A program made the translations under genes and the position numbers. The notes under the pieces were generated by a model, which had not been told where the DNA came from, did no database searches, and saw nothing but the letters and a program-made list of their open reading frames with translations. A stretch of DNA of 64,000 nucleotides from Gracilaria gracilis (Eukaryota; Rhodophyta; Florideophyceae; Gracilariales; Gracilariaceae): positions 558,001 through 622,000 of the forward strand of contig JARGSG010000005.1 in assembly GCA_030374805.1 (NCBI GenBank). Reading direction: 5' to 3'. The first letter of the stretch is position 1. Every line of letters starts with the position of its first letter. Positions 54,629-64,000 of this stretch are shown here, piece after piece.

Positions 54629-56199
54629 GAACACACGTAAGTTACACTCTACGACTTTCTTGATTGTTTAAAATTTTCAGAAAATATGACTTTACGTCAC
54701 TCCTTGGTTACCACCGCATTCTTGTACATTGCACAAATGTTTTGCATCAGCGGTTTTTCATGTATTTTCTTTAATGCTGTAGAAAACCTCAATTTATCAT
54801 ATTTCTTGCGTCTCCCCGACACGAAACTTTATTTCATCGCCTTAAATTTTTTTTTGTTTTGGGACATCGCTTTCGGCACAACAGAAAACTACATTCCGTC
54901 TGTTCCTTGCTGTCTTGAACATCGTTCAAATTATGATTTTGACTGACCACCCTTTGTTCAAAGTTAGTGAAAGTGCCGAAATTTTAACAAACTCTCTTTT
55001 CTTTACAAGGCGACAGTTATGAAACACTTCAGTTTTTAATAAACATTCTACGATATTGAAACCAACGAAAGTATTCCATATTTTACTTGAGTATATATGA
55101 CACTAAAGGTTTTTTCAGTTAAGAGCACTAAACAAGGGGTACAATAAAGTTTTCTTTTTATCTTTCAGTGCAATAGAAAACGTCCGACGGATTAATTCTT
55201 CTTTTGGCCGCAATTTGCGTATTGCCTATGTGGTTTGTCTTCACTGTAACAACATTATTTCTACTTTAATAGGACATTGTTTTATTCGGTATAATAATAT
55301 AATGTTAACTGTTTATGACCACTCTGGATGAAGCTTGACTGCTCTCTGTGAATCGAACTTTTAATAAGTTGATTCTACAAAATTGTTTTTATTGATTGTT
55401 TGGTTTGTTGTAGGGTGCGCGTCTTTTCACATATGCGAAGCAAAAACTGGTTCTGTTGGGTTAGTAGTAAAGGTTTTCACGCATTCGTTCCTGAGCTATT
55501 ATGCATTGTATATATTGATTGAAATAGAAGGAGAACATGCAAAGCTATTTCAACCTTTTGCTATTTCTTGAAAAAGCATAAATCTTGAGTTTTCAATACA
55601 TTGATGACATGCATTTTACCTCTTCAATCCATGTATATGAGGAGTTTCCCGCACCTTCCCGCAACCCATACAGTATCAAACTGCCATTTTGGAATGTAAA
55701 ACATTTCCCCAAACCCCAAAATTGAAACTACCATCTCTCGAAATGTGCAAATAGCCAGTTTTCGGGCAGTTTTGCTGTTCACCGATATGTAGAATGCTTC
55801 AAAAAAAAATTTCAAAAACGCAACGAAGAACGTATATTGGCATTTATAAAACATCATGTATGATACCGTCCCATACGGCCAATTTTGTTTCAAAGACTCA
55901 TTTGTTCCCTTGCTCAGAGCAAGCGAATTCGTAATTGGATCATCTGTGCATCAGCACACAATGAGGGAGAACCAAAAACCAAAGAAATGAAACATATGTA
56001 CAATTTGCTTAGTAGTAAGAGATAACCTGTTTCTCTCTACCGGGTAGGAGCAATGCGGTTGAATAAAATGATGGATACAAAGAACAAAAAGTCTAGGTTA
56101 GGCGCATCATTTTCACAATTTGGAAACCACTTTTGGGATTGATTGGACTGTTGTATTTGCCAGCCATTTCTGTCACGATGGATACACAGCATTGCCGTA
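54629..56199. other. AT-rich stretch without recognised gene
   Basis: Short hydrophobic frames occur (for example plus 54686-54946 and 55383-55571), but they look like by-products of T-rich sequence. No element ends or RNA genes are recognised. Confidence 0.4.
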
Positions 56200-56204
56200 T
56201 AAGC

Positions 56205-56409
56205 TGTAGCGCGCGAGCGGGGGCGAAAGGGGTCGAGCGAAGTGCGCGCATAGTTGACCGCCGGCGGGCAGAGCGCCGAGCCGGACTGTCGCGCAATTTA
56301 TTTTGCCAGTGCAACCCACCGGCGCATTGCTGTGCGCCGGGCGTTGCACTGCGCACAAATGACGTGTGTGTGGCGCTCTCGCCTTGCAAGAGGCCGACCG
56401 GTATCAACA
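56205..56409 (-). repeat. 3' LTR of the copia element
   Basis: On the plus strand it begins TGTAGCGCGCGAGCGG and ends GGTATCAACA. Three substitutions separate it from 62348-62552. Confidence 0.95.
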
Positions 56410-56812
56410 CCGTCCCTCAAGGCAAAGCGACTACTCTTCCTACACCACTAATAAGCATCTAGTTACTGAGCCCAATTCACAAGTAAAATATAATATCAGC
56501 GACCGAAGAGCAAGGTCTGTAGACACGATTTTTCTGCAACTCTGTCTCTTCTCTGGCATCATTTTGCAAATGCCAAAGGCGTGGTGCAACATTCAAAACA
56601 TAATATAAGTACAGTCATACATAACACATCACACACATAGTTCCACCAGCTCCAAGCTGGGGAGTCATTACTTGTTCACACCAGTAAACTCCAAAACCCA
56701 GATATCATGTAAAAACCCGTTGGGACAAAAACAAATGTACCTCTGTGGGAAAACGGAGAAGGTTGTCAACCACAAACATTCATAGACAATAATTCAGACA
56801 TTCAAACATGTA

Positions 56813-59800
56813 TCAAACAAAAAAGACAATACAAAACATAACAAAGTAGTTAGTGTAGTCAGTAGATCCCAACAATTCTTCTGAGAACGAGTCAATATGC
56901 ATCAAGCTGATCATCCTCCTCACCTCTAGGAGGGACAAACACTTTGTCAGTATGTCAGCGATCTGTTGACTCCTTGGGATTTTGCAAAGCTTAACAATTT
57001 GACCTCTCTCCAGGTCCCGCACATGGTGCGTCTTCAAATCGATGTGCTTGTTTCGAGCAGATATCTGTGGACTCGTGCTCAAGGATATAGCAGCCGAGCT
57101 ATCATTCATGATCTTTGTTGCTTCGAACCATAGATCCTCGCTCCAAGGCTGGATGTGTGCGAATTCAAAATACATCTTTCGTATCCACGAAAGGTCTTTC
57201 GCGCAAGTAGAAAGAGCGATATACTCTGCCTCTGCCGAAGAGAGAGCAATTACCGTTTGACGCTTTGACTTCCACATGACTGGTGCGTCGTTGACGACGA
57301 TAACGTACCCGGTTGTGGGCTTACGAGTTTCAATGCATCCCCCCAATCGGCGTCAGCGTACGCACAGAGTGAGGCGGGAGAAATGGGACGGTTGGCTGGA
57401 AAATGAAGTCCATAATCCATGGTGCCAGCCAAGTACCTAAATAATCGTTTGAGCAGCGATAAGTGTCGTTCACATGGGTTATGTAAATGCCTTGAGAGCG
57501 CTGAGATGGGAAAGGAAAGGTCAGGACGGGTAGATACAGAAATGTAAAGTAATGCACCAATCCCTGACCTGTACTCTGCATGATCATCTTTCGAAAGAAT
57601 GACGTCTTCTTCACCACATGACAGTACATTGGCAGCCGTAGGTAAAGGTGATCCAACTGCATTGCACTGTTGCATACCAAACTTCTTGAGAACTTGTAGT
57701 GCATATCCATATTGATTAACCTTAATGCCGGAAGGAGATCGCTGAATATTCCAACCTATGAATGACTTCAGCTCCCCATAGAGCTTCACATCAAACGTTG
57801 CAGACAGTTTGTGTTTGAAGTCATTGAGAAGTTTGGCATTGTTGGCAGCGAATGCGCAGTCGTCGACTATAATAGCCAAGATCAGGAAGTTGTCCTGCTC
57901 TCGGAACATGAAGACGAGAGAGTCGAGAGCTGATGTTACAAAGTTCCATGATAGGAGAGCTTCAGAAAAGAGGGAACCCCATATTATTCCAACTTGGACA
58001 GTACCGTAGATGGAGTTAAGAAGTTTGCAGACATGGCCTGGCTTCCTCACAATGCCAGTGGAGTTGGAAGGTTGTTCCAAAATTATAGGAACATCCAGTT
58101 TTCCATATAAGTAGGCGTTTGAGATGTCTGCTCCCTCCAGTAAAAGGTTTTGTGCAGCGGCAACTGAGAGAAGAATGCGTAGTGCTTCATGACAGGCTAC
58201 TGGGGCATAAGTGTTGAACGGATCGAAGTCAATGAAGGGCTTCTGTTTGTCTCCCCGTAGACAACAGCGTGCCTTCTTCAAGAACTTTTTCCCGATTCCA
58301 TCCAACATCTTCTCCTTGAAGACCCAAGTATACGGAACCGGTTTCATCCATGATTCCCTGGGTATGAGTTCCCAAGTGTTACGGCGGATGAGTGCATTCA
58401 TCTCGCGGTCGATGGCCTCACACCAACCGGGATCTCTGCACGCGTCCTTGAAACTACTTGGAACGTTGGGGTCGTACACAGTTTTCTTGGAGACCCATAC
58501 ATTTGGAAAGTTATGCGCGATTGTTGTCATCGCCTTTACCAGGTGGTCTTCCAAGTCAGGACCGTTATCGATCTGTGAGGTATGCTCCGTCTCCTCCGTC
58601 TCCTGTTGGCGAGTCATATCCTCCAGGAGGGTGGAAATGTTTGGAAGAGGAGAGGAGTTGACAGCCTTGAAGTCCAGAATACGGCAAGTGACGACCGAGT
58701 TCTTCCCCGGCACAAACACACGGGCGAGTGTGGTGTCGCTTTGCATGCCCACGAAGTGCGGGAAGACAGAACGGGGGAGGAACTTCTTTGATGCCACGGT
58801 CTTGGACCGATATACAAAGGCGTAGCCAGGCTGACCAAAGTTTGGAATGTTCGTAAAATCGATTATAATGGACGGATTTTATTCCAGAATCGGTATCCGT
58901 CCTTGTATCTTTGAAGATGGAACCCTATTTCGGAGCCAGTTGGCATGGTTCATTGCCTCTGCCCAGAAGGAAATGGGCAGTTTGCTCGCGAAGAGAAGTA
59001 CACGAGCCCTGGTCCAATGTTCTTGGATAAGCCTCTCCGCGGCTCCATTAGATTCGGAGGCGTAGGCAGGAGAGTAGTCCAAGACTATGCCATGATCGAA
59101 GCAGAAAGTGTCCAACTCACTGCTTTTGTGTTCGCCGGCCCCGTCCAGGCGAACATTCTTCAAGCGAAACGAGTGGTTAAGTTCTAGCTCCGATCTGCGT
59201 TTGTACCAAGCCAGGTGCTTCAAAACACTAGCACCTGTCTTGTCCATCAAGAAGAAAACATCCGACTTGGAAGTGTGGTCATCCAGTACGGCCATGGCGT
59301 AGATTGCACCAGAGAGAGATGGCGAAATCTTTCCCGACAGGTCCATGTGGATAAGTTCCAAGGGACTTGACGTCGAAACGGATCGGGACCGGGCGGTGAT
59401 TGGGTTCCGTTTCTTCTTGCCTGTGAGGCAAGGGACGCACGTTAACGACTCCAAGATGGAACGTTGAAAGTAAGGCACAGAGTCGAAAGACTTGGCAAGG
59501 TTCTGGTATCTACTTGGGTGAAGATGACCAGTTCGACCGTGCCATTCCAAAGCCAGCTCCTGATTGCTGTTACTTGCGTTGACGACCATCAATTGTTTGT
59601 CGTTATCAGCGAGGTCCATGACGAAGAGGCCTTGGTTGATTTCCGTTTCCCAAATGATTTCAGAGTTTCGGTTAGGATCCATGATGAAACATCCATTGAA
59701 TTGCCGAATGGTGGAAGTGAACATCACCATGAACTCGACACTGAAAAGGCTAACATAAAGGATGTTCGACTCAAAGGCAGGCGCGTGGTAAGCCTCGATG

Positions 59801-61053
59801 ACTGTACCACGGTTCAAAGGTATCCAGACATGACCTTTGCCAACGAGACGAGCTGTTCCTGAGGCAGCCTGAACAGTCTCGATCTCAATTCGTTCGTAGC
59901 GAATGAACGACTTCCGCGAATGGAAGAAGTGATGAGTTGCCCCTGAGTCAATATAGGCTGAGTCAAATTTCGTTTGAGAAAGAAGAGCGATCTTACTCTT
60001 GAACTTGGCCATATTGCAGTTGAAGCCAGGTGAAGGAGGCGGATCATCATTTCTTTGCACCACATATGAACGAGGTTTGGAGTTATGATTTGAGTTACGA
60101 TTATCATTTCCATCCCCCCTTGGTGCCAACCCTGAGTTCCAGTTGGATTGGCGTTGTCCTCCTTTGTGGGACCCATACTGTGAACGACGAGAACCACCGT
60201 TGTTGCGATTAGATTGCTGCCGTCCGTTGGAGTTGTGCTGGTTATCATTATTGTCAGACTCCTCACGTTTGCGTTTGTAGCAATCTCGAGCGTAATGTCC
60301 ACGACGACCGCAGTAGTAGCAATTGTCATCGTAGCGGCTCTTGGTAGCCGAGGACTTGTTACGCCGGTTTCGCTGCTTTCGACCACCCTTGTTTGCCGTG
60401 TTGGCTTTCGGTTGGGTAGTGGGGGTGAACGAAGGAGCGGAGGATGTCGGGTTGTTAGGGTTCTTGCGACGAGCCACTTCAGCTTCGACAGCGTTCACAA
60501 TGGAGTCAAACCCGACATCGGTTAGGTTTGACATCATGGCCAAGAGAGCAAAGGAGTTGGGGAGACTTCGAATGAGTTTGGAGACTTTGTTTTTCTCCGA
60601 AAGTTCCTCATCGAAGGTGGCAAGTTCCCCAACAACTTCCAGGAACTTAGCGACGTGCTTATTCCAGTCGTCGCTGTCCTTGTATACCAAAGTGTCCAGA
60701 CGATGGCGGATGTTCTGCACAGCTTGCGCGTTGGTGGTTGTGTACACGCGCTGCAGTTTATCCCAGAGATCTTTGGCCGTTTTGTCATCATCATCGACAA
60801 ACATTCGAACAAGAGCAAGCAAAGAGTCACCGAGGCAGAGTGTGATGGTGCTCTTCGCTTTGACTGACTTTTCGAACCAAGATCTCATTGCCCGGTTTGT
60901 GGGGTTGAACCCATCAGGACGTGGGTCAAGACCGGAGAGAAATGGGTCGTCTCTGCGGAGATACGCCAGAAGACGACGACGCCAGAGAATGTAGTCGGTG
61001 GGGACCTTGAGCTTTGGAAGCCTGCCAAGGAGACCCTCATTTGTGCCCGACAT
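56813..61053 (-). pseudogene. Copia gag-pol polyprotein, one stop and one frameshift
   Basis: The polyprotein starts at ATG 61053 (MSGTNEGLLG). Gag has the UBN2-like helical region and the zinc knuckle CYYCGRRGHYARDC. The protease has AYIDSGATHHFF. The integrase has H-x-H and CVPC zinc ligands, D1 in HMDLSGKI, D2 in VRLDGAGEH and E in ESNGAAERLIQ. A TAA at 58879-58881 then interrupts the frame. It continues with the integrase end, RT (ADISNAYLYGKLD, catalytic IIVDDCAF with Ile for the usual Tyr) and RNase H. A one-base shift near 57345 at CAYADADWG moves the last part (ALSSAEAEYIALS, SARNKHIDLKTHHVRD) into another frame, ending at 56813. With only two lesions it is the best preserved retroelement here. 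Confidence 0.9.
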
Positions 61054-62347
61054 TGAGGCGTCAGGGGAGCGACGGAAGAAAGTGTATGATCAACCTTCTT
61101 CTACGAGATAAGGATATCGCGACCTACGGGGTAGGAACGTTTCTTCTTCTTCTTGAACTTCTTGAACTTCTTCTTCTTCAACTTCGCTAGTCCCCTACCG
61201 GTGGAGGAGGTGTGAACTTGAGGTGTTCCTGGCCCAACCTTGGGAGCCAGGCGATCGATGTAGGACGGGTCCCCGCAATTAAGCAGCTAACCCCGCACCA
61301 CAACAAACAGACCTTTGAAGGATCTTCCCGCACCCACAAAGCGGAGGGTACTTCACTTCGTCAAACAAAGGAAAAACAAGGAGTAGTAAAACGTAGTAGC
61401 GTAGTATAGAGCATACGCCTCGTACGGCAGAACGCAATGGTGGCACGAAGAACGGACGGAAAGAAACAACGTCTTCTCTCAAGGAGAGCGAGAGAGACCG
61501 GTTCTCGAAGTAATGTTGAAAACGAAATTGTTTTCGCAATCCAAAACGTTGCATTGCCGGAGAAAATGTGGCCGATGTAGCACGAACGAGTTACCTGTGG
61601 CCCAGAAGTAGACGCAATTTATCGAGAGGTGTAAATTTTATCAACATGATGACCTTCATACACACGCAAAATCAAGACCTTCGTAGAAATCCAAGAGAGT
61701 GTAGCGTAGAAATTGTTGCGCAAGCATGCAGATCCGAGAACACAACAAGAACAGGGTGTAGATGATAGTAGGGCGTTGGTGAGCTTTGAAATAGAGTGAA
61801 GAAGTGTTAGTGCCAAACCAGTGTGAGACGTAAGAAATTAGTGATCGCAAACATTTTGCGATGCACCGAATTGTATGCCACACAATGTATAGTAGGAAAG
61901 AGGGAAGTCGTTTGGAATCGCATCGTAGATGCAGCGGAGGCACATTGTGGCTTTGCGGTAAAGATGCAAGAAAAAAAGTAATCATCAATCTTCACAATAG
62001 ATTATAATCTAGATTTTGTACTTTCATTTAGAATGAACAAATAAAGTAAAGAAGTTATATACATACTTATACTGTCCGATGTCAACCAACTTTCAGAGTC
62101 ACATCAAAATCTTTGGACTTGGGAGCTCATCACGAAGTCAATTGCGCACGGTACGTTTCGGTTTGGCAGTGTTCTAGCCGCAACATACCTATGGGCATGA
62201 GAGCCGAGACAACCGCTAAGCAACCCGTCTAGTTATTGAGTAGTTGAGCGTACGCGCAATAAAAGAGCAGTAGCACGCGGAGAAAGGGGCCGATCATGTG
62301 CGCAAGCGATGGCGGCCCGGGACAGCGCGCCCCAGGCGATGCTACCA
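61054..62347 (-). other. Copia 5' leader
   Basis: This 1.3-kb untranslated leader lies between primer site and gag. It holds a (TTC)n-rich polypyrimidine run on the plus strand at 61140-61183 just before the gag start. No second gene is seen. Confidence 0.6.
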
Positions 62348-62552
62348 TGTAGCGCGCGAGCGGGGGCGAAAAGGGTCGAGCGAAGTGCGCGCATAGTTGA
62401 CCGCCGGCGGGCAGAGCGCCGAGCCGGACGGTCGCGCAATTTATTTTGCCAGTGCAACCCACCGGCGCATTGCTGTGCGCTGGGCGTTGCACTGCGCACA
62501 AATGACGTGTGTGTGGCGCTCTCGCCTTGCAAGAGGCCGACCGGTATCAACA
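62348..62552 (-). repeat. 5' LTR of the copia element
   Basis: It matches 56205-56409 at 202 of 205 positions and is followed by the target duplication TAAGC. Confidence 0.95.
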
Positions 62553-62810
62553 TAAGCAGGCCCGACCTGACGTCAGGGCTGAGCAAGCGCAAATGCGCTT
62601 GGACAAGTGCTCAAAATGCTGTGTGCGACTACAGTAGTTCAATGGCCAGGCAAGCATTTGCGCAGTCAGGGTTCTGCGACGACTTAGCAAGGCCAAGCGC
62701 TTCTACACTTGTCCTTCCCAAGTCTTGGATCTCTAGCATTCATGTACAACCTAGCATACAGAATCGTATCTGTCGAGTCAGCTTTTGAATGACTCGGTGG
62801 GGGTGCCTAT

Positions 62811-62818
62811 AAAATGCT
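62811..62818 (+). promoter_or_regulatory. Candidate TATA box
   Basis: CTATAAAA lies about 140 bp upstream of ATG 62956, followed by a pyrimidine-rich leader-like stretch. It is a plausible core promoter for the small gene there. Confidence 0.35.
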
Positions 62819-62955
62819 AACCGGAATGACCCGGATGGCAACTCACAAGAGCACAAGCTTCTCCGTGAGTGTGCCCACTACCGCTTCCTATCTCCATTCT
62901 TTCCCTCCTCCATCCAACAGCTAGCACTCGCCGACTTTACTCAGCACAGAACAAC

Positions 62956-63111
62956 ATGAACCCTGCGCTCCACTCGCTATGCCCTTTTTCGGGAAACAGA
63001 GAAACGGCGCTTAAGACATTTTCAGGCCTTTCTGGACCTCGAAACCAAAGTTGGCGAGCTGGATGTGGGCTTTGTATTGCACTTTATCGCCTTTTAAAAA
63101 CTGTATCCTAG
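62956..63111 (+). CDS. Small uncertain gene downstream of a TATA-like motif
   Basis: A 51-codon frame starts at ATG 62956 in a good context (AACAACATGA). A neighbouring frame (LDLETKVGELDVGF, about 63030-63085) and a further one at 63177 (EKYGNLKLLHYMSMPLLLREL) look at least as protein-like. The locus may therefore be a frameshifted or spliced gene covering 62956 to about 63310. No family is recognised, and it is reported only because of the promoter-like context. Confidence 0.2.
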   Translation: MNPALHSLCPFSGNRETALKTFSGLSGPRNQSWRAGCGLCIALYRLLKTVS

Positions 63112-63351
63112 AGGCGCCTTACGACATATGTCCCACTCCATTCTACCAACGGTAACGTTCCTCGTTAGTCGAATTTATGAGCAAACCTCTGTTCCCATCA
63201 CTCGGAGAGAAATATGGAAATCTCAAACTATTACATTATATGAGCATGCCTTTACTGCTTCGAGAACTATCCAAGAAAGACGCCAGCAGCACACAAAGGC
63301 CCCTAGCTAGCAATCTTCAGATTTGCAGCTCCATTGTAGCTCGGAATACGA

Positions 63352-64000
63352 TTACTCTACGAAAGAAAGACGCAGTTGCAAGATGTCGTCAGGGACGGTC
63401 GCCTGACAGAGGAGTTTGTCGAGGTCAAACAACCGACGAGCGCGTTTGCAACACACGTTGAACGCCTGTGCGCCTCGAAGAGCGAAACGTTCAGGCATGT
63501 TACGGCACGCATCGTTCAACTGCGGCAAAGCCTGGCTGGTGCACAGCTGAAGAACCTGTTGCCCCACACCAGCACCGAGTGGAGAGCCGCTCGTGATGAA
63601 TTGAATCACGCCAGGGTTGACGATATATCCAGGCCGCTGCGGGCACCCGCAAGCCAACAGAGCTTCCACTCTTTCAACATCCAGCTCGCGGAAATCGGTG
63701 ATGCATCGGTCCTTATTGAACGTAAAGGGCATCATGCCTTCTCTCGTAGGGTTAATGGGTCGTTCGTTCAAACACTCTTCTAGCACATGCGCTGCTTGTC
63801 TTTCAAAACGATCACTGCTTTGAGCACATGCTCGCGCGAGTTGCGGCTTTCGATGCTCGATGCAGTCCACCGTTACTTCTTCCTGTGCGACGCTGTCCGG
63901 TATATGAGAGTCTAGAAAGCGGACGGCACGGCCTAGAAACTCTGGAGCATCGCCACAACGGCAAGCAAGCGCGAAAAGACTATTGCTGCCCGTAACACGA
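63352..64000 (-). CDS. Cysteine-rich two-repeat protein, paralogue of 8602-9411 (partial)
   Basis: The minus-strand frame is open from the right window edge to TAA 63352-63354, so the N-terminus and any signal peptide are outside. It holds two units like those of the 8602 gene. The first has ALACRCG (C-x-C), then C...RACAQ...LEECL; the second has C, then LLACGCPQRPG, LCTSQALPQLNDACRN and the ending FNVCCKRARRLFDLDKLLCQA. The C-terminal CCKRAR motif and the leucine-cysteine spacing match the end of the 8602 protein. No stop or frameshift is seen in 216 codons. It is probably a secreted protein of a lineage-specific family, with unknown function. Confidence 0.78.
   Translation of the reverse strand, partial: RVTGSNSLFALACRCGDAPEFLGRAVRFLDSHIPDSVAQEEVTVDCIEHRKPQLARACAQSSDRFERQAAHVLEECLNERPINPTREGMMPFTFNKDRCITDFRELDVERVEALLACGCPQRPGYIVNPGVIQFITSGSPLGAGVGQQVLQLCTSQALPQLNDACRNMPERFALRGAQAFNVCCKRARRLFDLDKLLCQATVPDDILQLRLSFVE

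Larger units (their letters stand above)
56205..62552 (-). mobile_element. Ty1/copia retrotransposon, minus strand, recent
   Basis: Two 205-bp LTRs (56205-56409 and 62348-62552) differ at three positions. The target duplication TAAGC is at 56200-56204 and 62553-62557. On the minus strand the 5' LTR is the right-hand copy, and a TGG-starting primer site (TGGTAGCATCGCC) is directly adjacent. A 1.3-kb leader precedes the gag-pol frame (61053-56813). The GC-rich LTRs stand out from their AT-rich surroundings. Confidence 0.95.

Noticed and set aside
54686..55571. Small hydrophobic membrane proteins
   Set aside because: Frames are short, T-rich and unsupported by starts or homologues; they look like a composition effect.
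56093..56462. GC-rich frames near 56.2 kb and 62.4 kb as paralogous genes
   Set aside because: They are the two copia LTRs read in several frames.

Overview
The window looks like nuclear DNA of a eukaryotic alga, most likely a multicellular red alga (for example a florideophyte such as Chondrus). The evidence is one host gene that reads as a nuclear-encoded, plastid-targeted CpcT/CpeT-type phycobilin lyase (11425-12255), intron-poor genes, and DDE transposase families of the kind carried by algae and oomycetes. No bacterial operons, ribosome binding sites or CRISPR arrays are visible. The assignment is inference from the sequence alone.

Only three or four genes look like host genes: a secreted cysteine-rich protein (8602-9411), the CpeT-like lyase (11425-12255), a second cysteine-rich protein of the same family running off the right edge (63352-64000, minus) and possibly a small gene at 62956-63111. 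Nearly everything else is transposable elements, mostly decayed and inserted into one another.

Layout: 2-1642, 3' end of a chromo-type Ty3/gypsy element and its putative LTR. 1657-3593, decayed DDE transposon with a convergent DUF6818-like accessory gene. 4177-6740, a better preserved copy of that family with 24-bp inverted repeats and an intact transposase. 6772-7800, AT-rich non-coding element with palindromic ends. 8602-13402, two host genes and a pogo-like remnant. 16588-38262, a Ty3/gypsy element (gypsy-2) whose 5' LTR was split by a DNA transposon (16811-26241), itself split by a second, minus-strand Ty3/gypsy element (gypsy-1, 16931-24455). Gypsy-2 also carries a 719-bp TRIM-like element inside its RNase H region and a long antisense reading frame between pol and the 3' LTR. 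39280-44822, a DDE transposase gene split by a TTAA-flanked insertion that contains a third copy of the 4177-6740 family. 45793-48828, a related DDE gene whose intron holds a TA-flanked pogo-like element. 49312-51419, a DUF7869-like gene. 51806-54626, a second element with the same inverted ends as the one in the intron but a different transposase. 56205-62552, a young Ty1/copia element (LTRs differ at 3 of 205 bases).

As a system, the window is a record of successive insertions. Target-site duplications, LTR length arithmetic and interrupted reading frames allow the order to be read: the DDE genes and gypsy-2 came first, then the DNA transposons, and gypsy-1, the TRIM and copia later. Most polyproteins carry stops, frameshifts or lost catalytic residues. 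The exception is the transposase at 4337-5536, which has all three acidic residues and an unexpected hydrophobic N-terminus.
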